DNA of 64,000 nucleotides from Isoetes taiwanensis (Eukaryota > Streptophyta > Lycopodiopsida > Isoetales > Isoetaceae), in NCBI GenBank assembly GCA_021234155.1, contig JAJEKV010000014.1:21655513-21719512 (forward strand), given 5' to 3'. Position numbers and translations under genes: made by a program. Below, piece after piece: positions 62,206-64,000 of the stretch (the stretch's first letter is position 1; every line of letters begins with the position of its first letter). The notes beneath the pieces are model-generated. The model saw only the letters and a program-made list of their open reading frames with translations, made no database searches and was not told the origin of the DNA.

Positions 62206-62553
62206 ATGACACTTTTGGCATGTATGACTACGAACATTATATGACATACCATTAACTACATTCCAAATATTCTTAAAGTGTGTTTTTGAATACATCATTT
62301 GCTTCGCAAAGCATAATCTATTGCAAAGATCACGTGTAAATATATGTATGTCCATAGAATACTCGTTGAATATCTTCTAGTTCTGCTTAAAATATTGCGT
62401 ATAATGCGCATAGACAGGCCAACATCAAGAAATACTCGTACGGACAATTCCACACACCTTTTCTCAGATAAACATCTATAATAAGAAGAACTTCGAAATT
62501 CATGAAACTTAGCAGCATATCGTGTTTCCCATGTGCTTTTGGTCTATAATCCC

Positions 62554-63012
62554 ATAACTACCAACACATAACTACCATTAACATTAACTAACGCAAACCA
62601 TTGCATTCCACACTTAAAAATAAAATTCCCCCTTAAACCCCCTGTGGTTTGGGTGCATATTCACACGGGGGGTAACTCCGGGCATCGAGAGCTATAGGAT
62701 GAGCATATATGCCTTTTATTCCTCAATCTAGACCGTACATAGAGATCCTCGTTTGTGGGGTATGCCTGTACAAGTTTTAGTATACTGTATAACACAGTTT
62801 GTAAAATACTATAAGATTTGAGACAATGTACTATATGGTGTTGATTTTGTACATGTATAACATGAATTTAGGGGCTCTCGCTGCCCTACGTCACCCCCCG
62901 TGTGAATATGCACCCAAACCACAGGGGGTTTAAGGGGGAATTTTATTTTTAAGTGTGGAATGCAATGGTTTGCGTTAGTTAATGTTAATGGTAGTTATGT
63001 GTTGGTAGTTAT
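62554..63012. mobile_element. Fold-back element, long form, intact (copy 2)
   Basis: This 459 bp element has two arms of about 125-130 bp. The left arm starts ATAACTACCAACACATAACT and runs through CTTAAACCCCCTGTGG to TATTCACACGGGGGG. The right arm is its nearly perfect reverse complement and ends TGTGTTGGTAGTTAT. The loop is about 205 bp. It sits just upstream of the Helitron replicase. There is no coding capacity. It is followed by the TTTGGCCC..GGGCCCTAAC border shared with the short form. Confidence 0.75.
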
Positions 63013-64000
63013 ACTAAAAAAAAAATTTGGCCCTCTGGGCCCTAACAAAAGCAAACAAAACCAAACAAGCAATTTATAACAATTGCATGTTGAAATTGAG
63101 TTATCTGACAACCTATAGTGTGATGCTGAAAATTTTTGCAGACTAAACCCCGTTATTCGTAGTCATCCCACCCTATTGTGATTCCACCATAACTCGAAAG
63201 TTGGCATATGTTCTCGTGTCTCTTGGTCGCTCAATGAAAGATTCCATCCCAGGCCAACGGCTATACATCTTTTAACATATTCTTCTAATTTAGCGAATGC
63301 AAAGCAAATGGTGGAAAATAGCATAGCATCCAAATAAAACTATCATACTCAGAAAAACTCGTCTTTTCATAAAAGAATATGCCAAATGGCTAACCCAACC
63401 TTACATCGTGGGAAAAATTAGCATTAAGCGTAAATTGCAATGCCACAACACTACAAAATTGGTGTAGGCCCCTTTTCATTTGGACATTTCCACTTGCCTT
63501 GATTCCGGAGCCGCCTCCGAAAAATACCAGCTTTGCTCACCGGAATAATTGTACAAATATACAGGCTATATCACAACCTAAACTAGCACATAACGATGTC
63601 GAAGCCGATGCATTACATCCAGTCCGGTATCTGCATCTGTTAGACTCACACACCACAATGCCAATGTTGAGGTATGCCTATCAATCATAATTCTGCAGCT
63701 TCAAAAACCATATTCCACGTAGTCATATCTGGTTTCTCAAAACTTCCTCACACTAATTTCAAATAGCCTAGAAATCAATGTGTCATCAATGTGTGACCAA
63801 TATGCTTTGTTTTGGAACATTGTCGCCTCGCCAATTTCTATCAAGCTAATGTTCATGTTTTATAAGCACTTGCCTGGATATGAACTTGTGGGTGCAGGAG
63901 CTCTTGAGGCTTCTGCAGGGGGCTACAAAATTAGACCAGGTGAAGGCGCCTGCATTGGAGAGCCATGATGGCGGCGGCGTCGTTCTTGAGAGAAACCTGC
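63013..64000. other. Unassigned DNA, copy 2 of 26216-27180
   Basis: It is collinear with copy 1 up to the window end. At 63966 the plus strand reads ATGATGGCGGCGGCGTCGTTCTTGAG-like sequence, a possible start of a plant gene with an alanine-rich N-terminus. Only about ten codons are visible, and copy 1 (27136) has a one-base difference that breaks the frame. Confidence 0.3.

Larger units (their letters stand above)
59110..62420 (-). pseudogene. Helitron replicase (Rep), best copy, interrupted
   Basis: Minus strand, right to left. A HTCQKCHGK zinc-binding-like motif (62200-62226). Then IPEEVKKLSELENWL and, in another frame, LRGGLIHVATDIKG with ALPRLHDNDV, matching the DUF6570 domain that precedes Rep in many animal and fungal Helitrons. 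A clean 225-codon frame (61121-61798) ends in the Helitron_like_N signature PPTMFVTFSMAEPNWPDL. Next comes the HUH nuclease motif QFQHRGSPHDHMILWI (H29 and H31 of the frame 60870-61079) with FIDKVITTD. A CRFQFPKPPMRETRILEP segment follows (60770-60820). After the insert 59876-60748 comes the tyrosine region (WRANIDFQDIFNAYAAA, 59590-59620). No helicase domain and no Helitron termini were found. It needs several frame corrections and is not a working gene as written. Confidence 0.85.

Overview
The window is repeat-dominated nuclear DNA of a land plant. Two separate LTR elements carry the primer-binding site complementary to plant initiator tRNA-Met (TGGTATCAGAGC-type). I see no intact host gene, rRNA, tRNA or CRISPR. 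A LINE reverse transcriptase near 28.5 kb and the animal-like Helitron replicase resemble families I associate more with non-seed plants, algae and animals than with angiosperms; a fern or other non-seed plant is possible but weakly supported.

The main structural fact is a direct duplication with a period of about 36.6-36.9 kb. Block 3562-27340 reappears in the same order and orientation from 40491 to the window end. Left of each block lies an array of a 2.45 kb LTR (array 1 at 1-3561, array 2 at 32775-40490). The segment 27345-32770 is seen once, because the window ends before its second copy would appear.

Layout of one block (copy 1 / copy 2): LTR array (1-3561 / 32775-40490); unassigned DNA; a small LTR element with 0.21 kb LTRs and no recognisable gag-pol (5246-8382 / 42153-44981); 4 kb of unassigned AT-rich DNA; a degenerate tandem repeat family ('R') hit by a 5'-truncated L1-type LINE with poly(A) and 14 bp target duplication (12966-13556 / 49585-50157); a fold-back element (14957-15270 / 51558-51900); unassigned DNA; a CATGCATG-rich locally duplicated segment (19050-19620 / 55700-56310); unassigned DNA; a minus-strand Helitron replicase (about 22320-25600 / 59110-62420) split by a 0.87 kb inverted-repeat element and bordered by an AT-rich element; a longer fold-back element (25769-26215 / 62554-63012). 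Copy 1 then continues into a weak integrase-like fragment, a GC-rich plus-strand LINE reverse transcriptase and about 3 kb of AT-rich DNA before array 2.

The two copies differ mostly by 1-6 bp indels and swaps, often at CG, CAG or CTG, while other stretches are identical over more than 100 bp. This suggests a recent duplication read through noisy long-read sequence of heavily methylated DNA. Reading frames are therefore broken in most elements, and coding calls rest on conserved motifs recovered in short frame segments. Element boundaries are accurate to a few bases at best.
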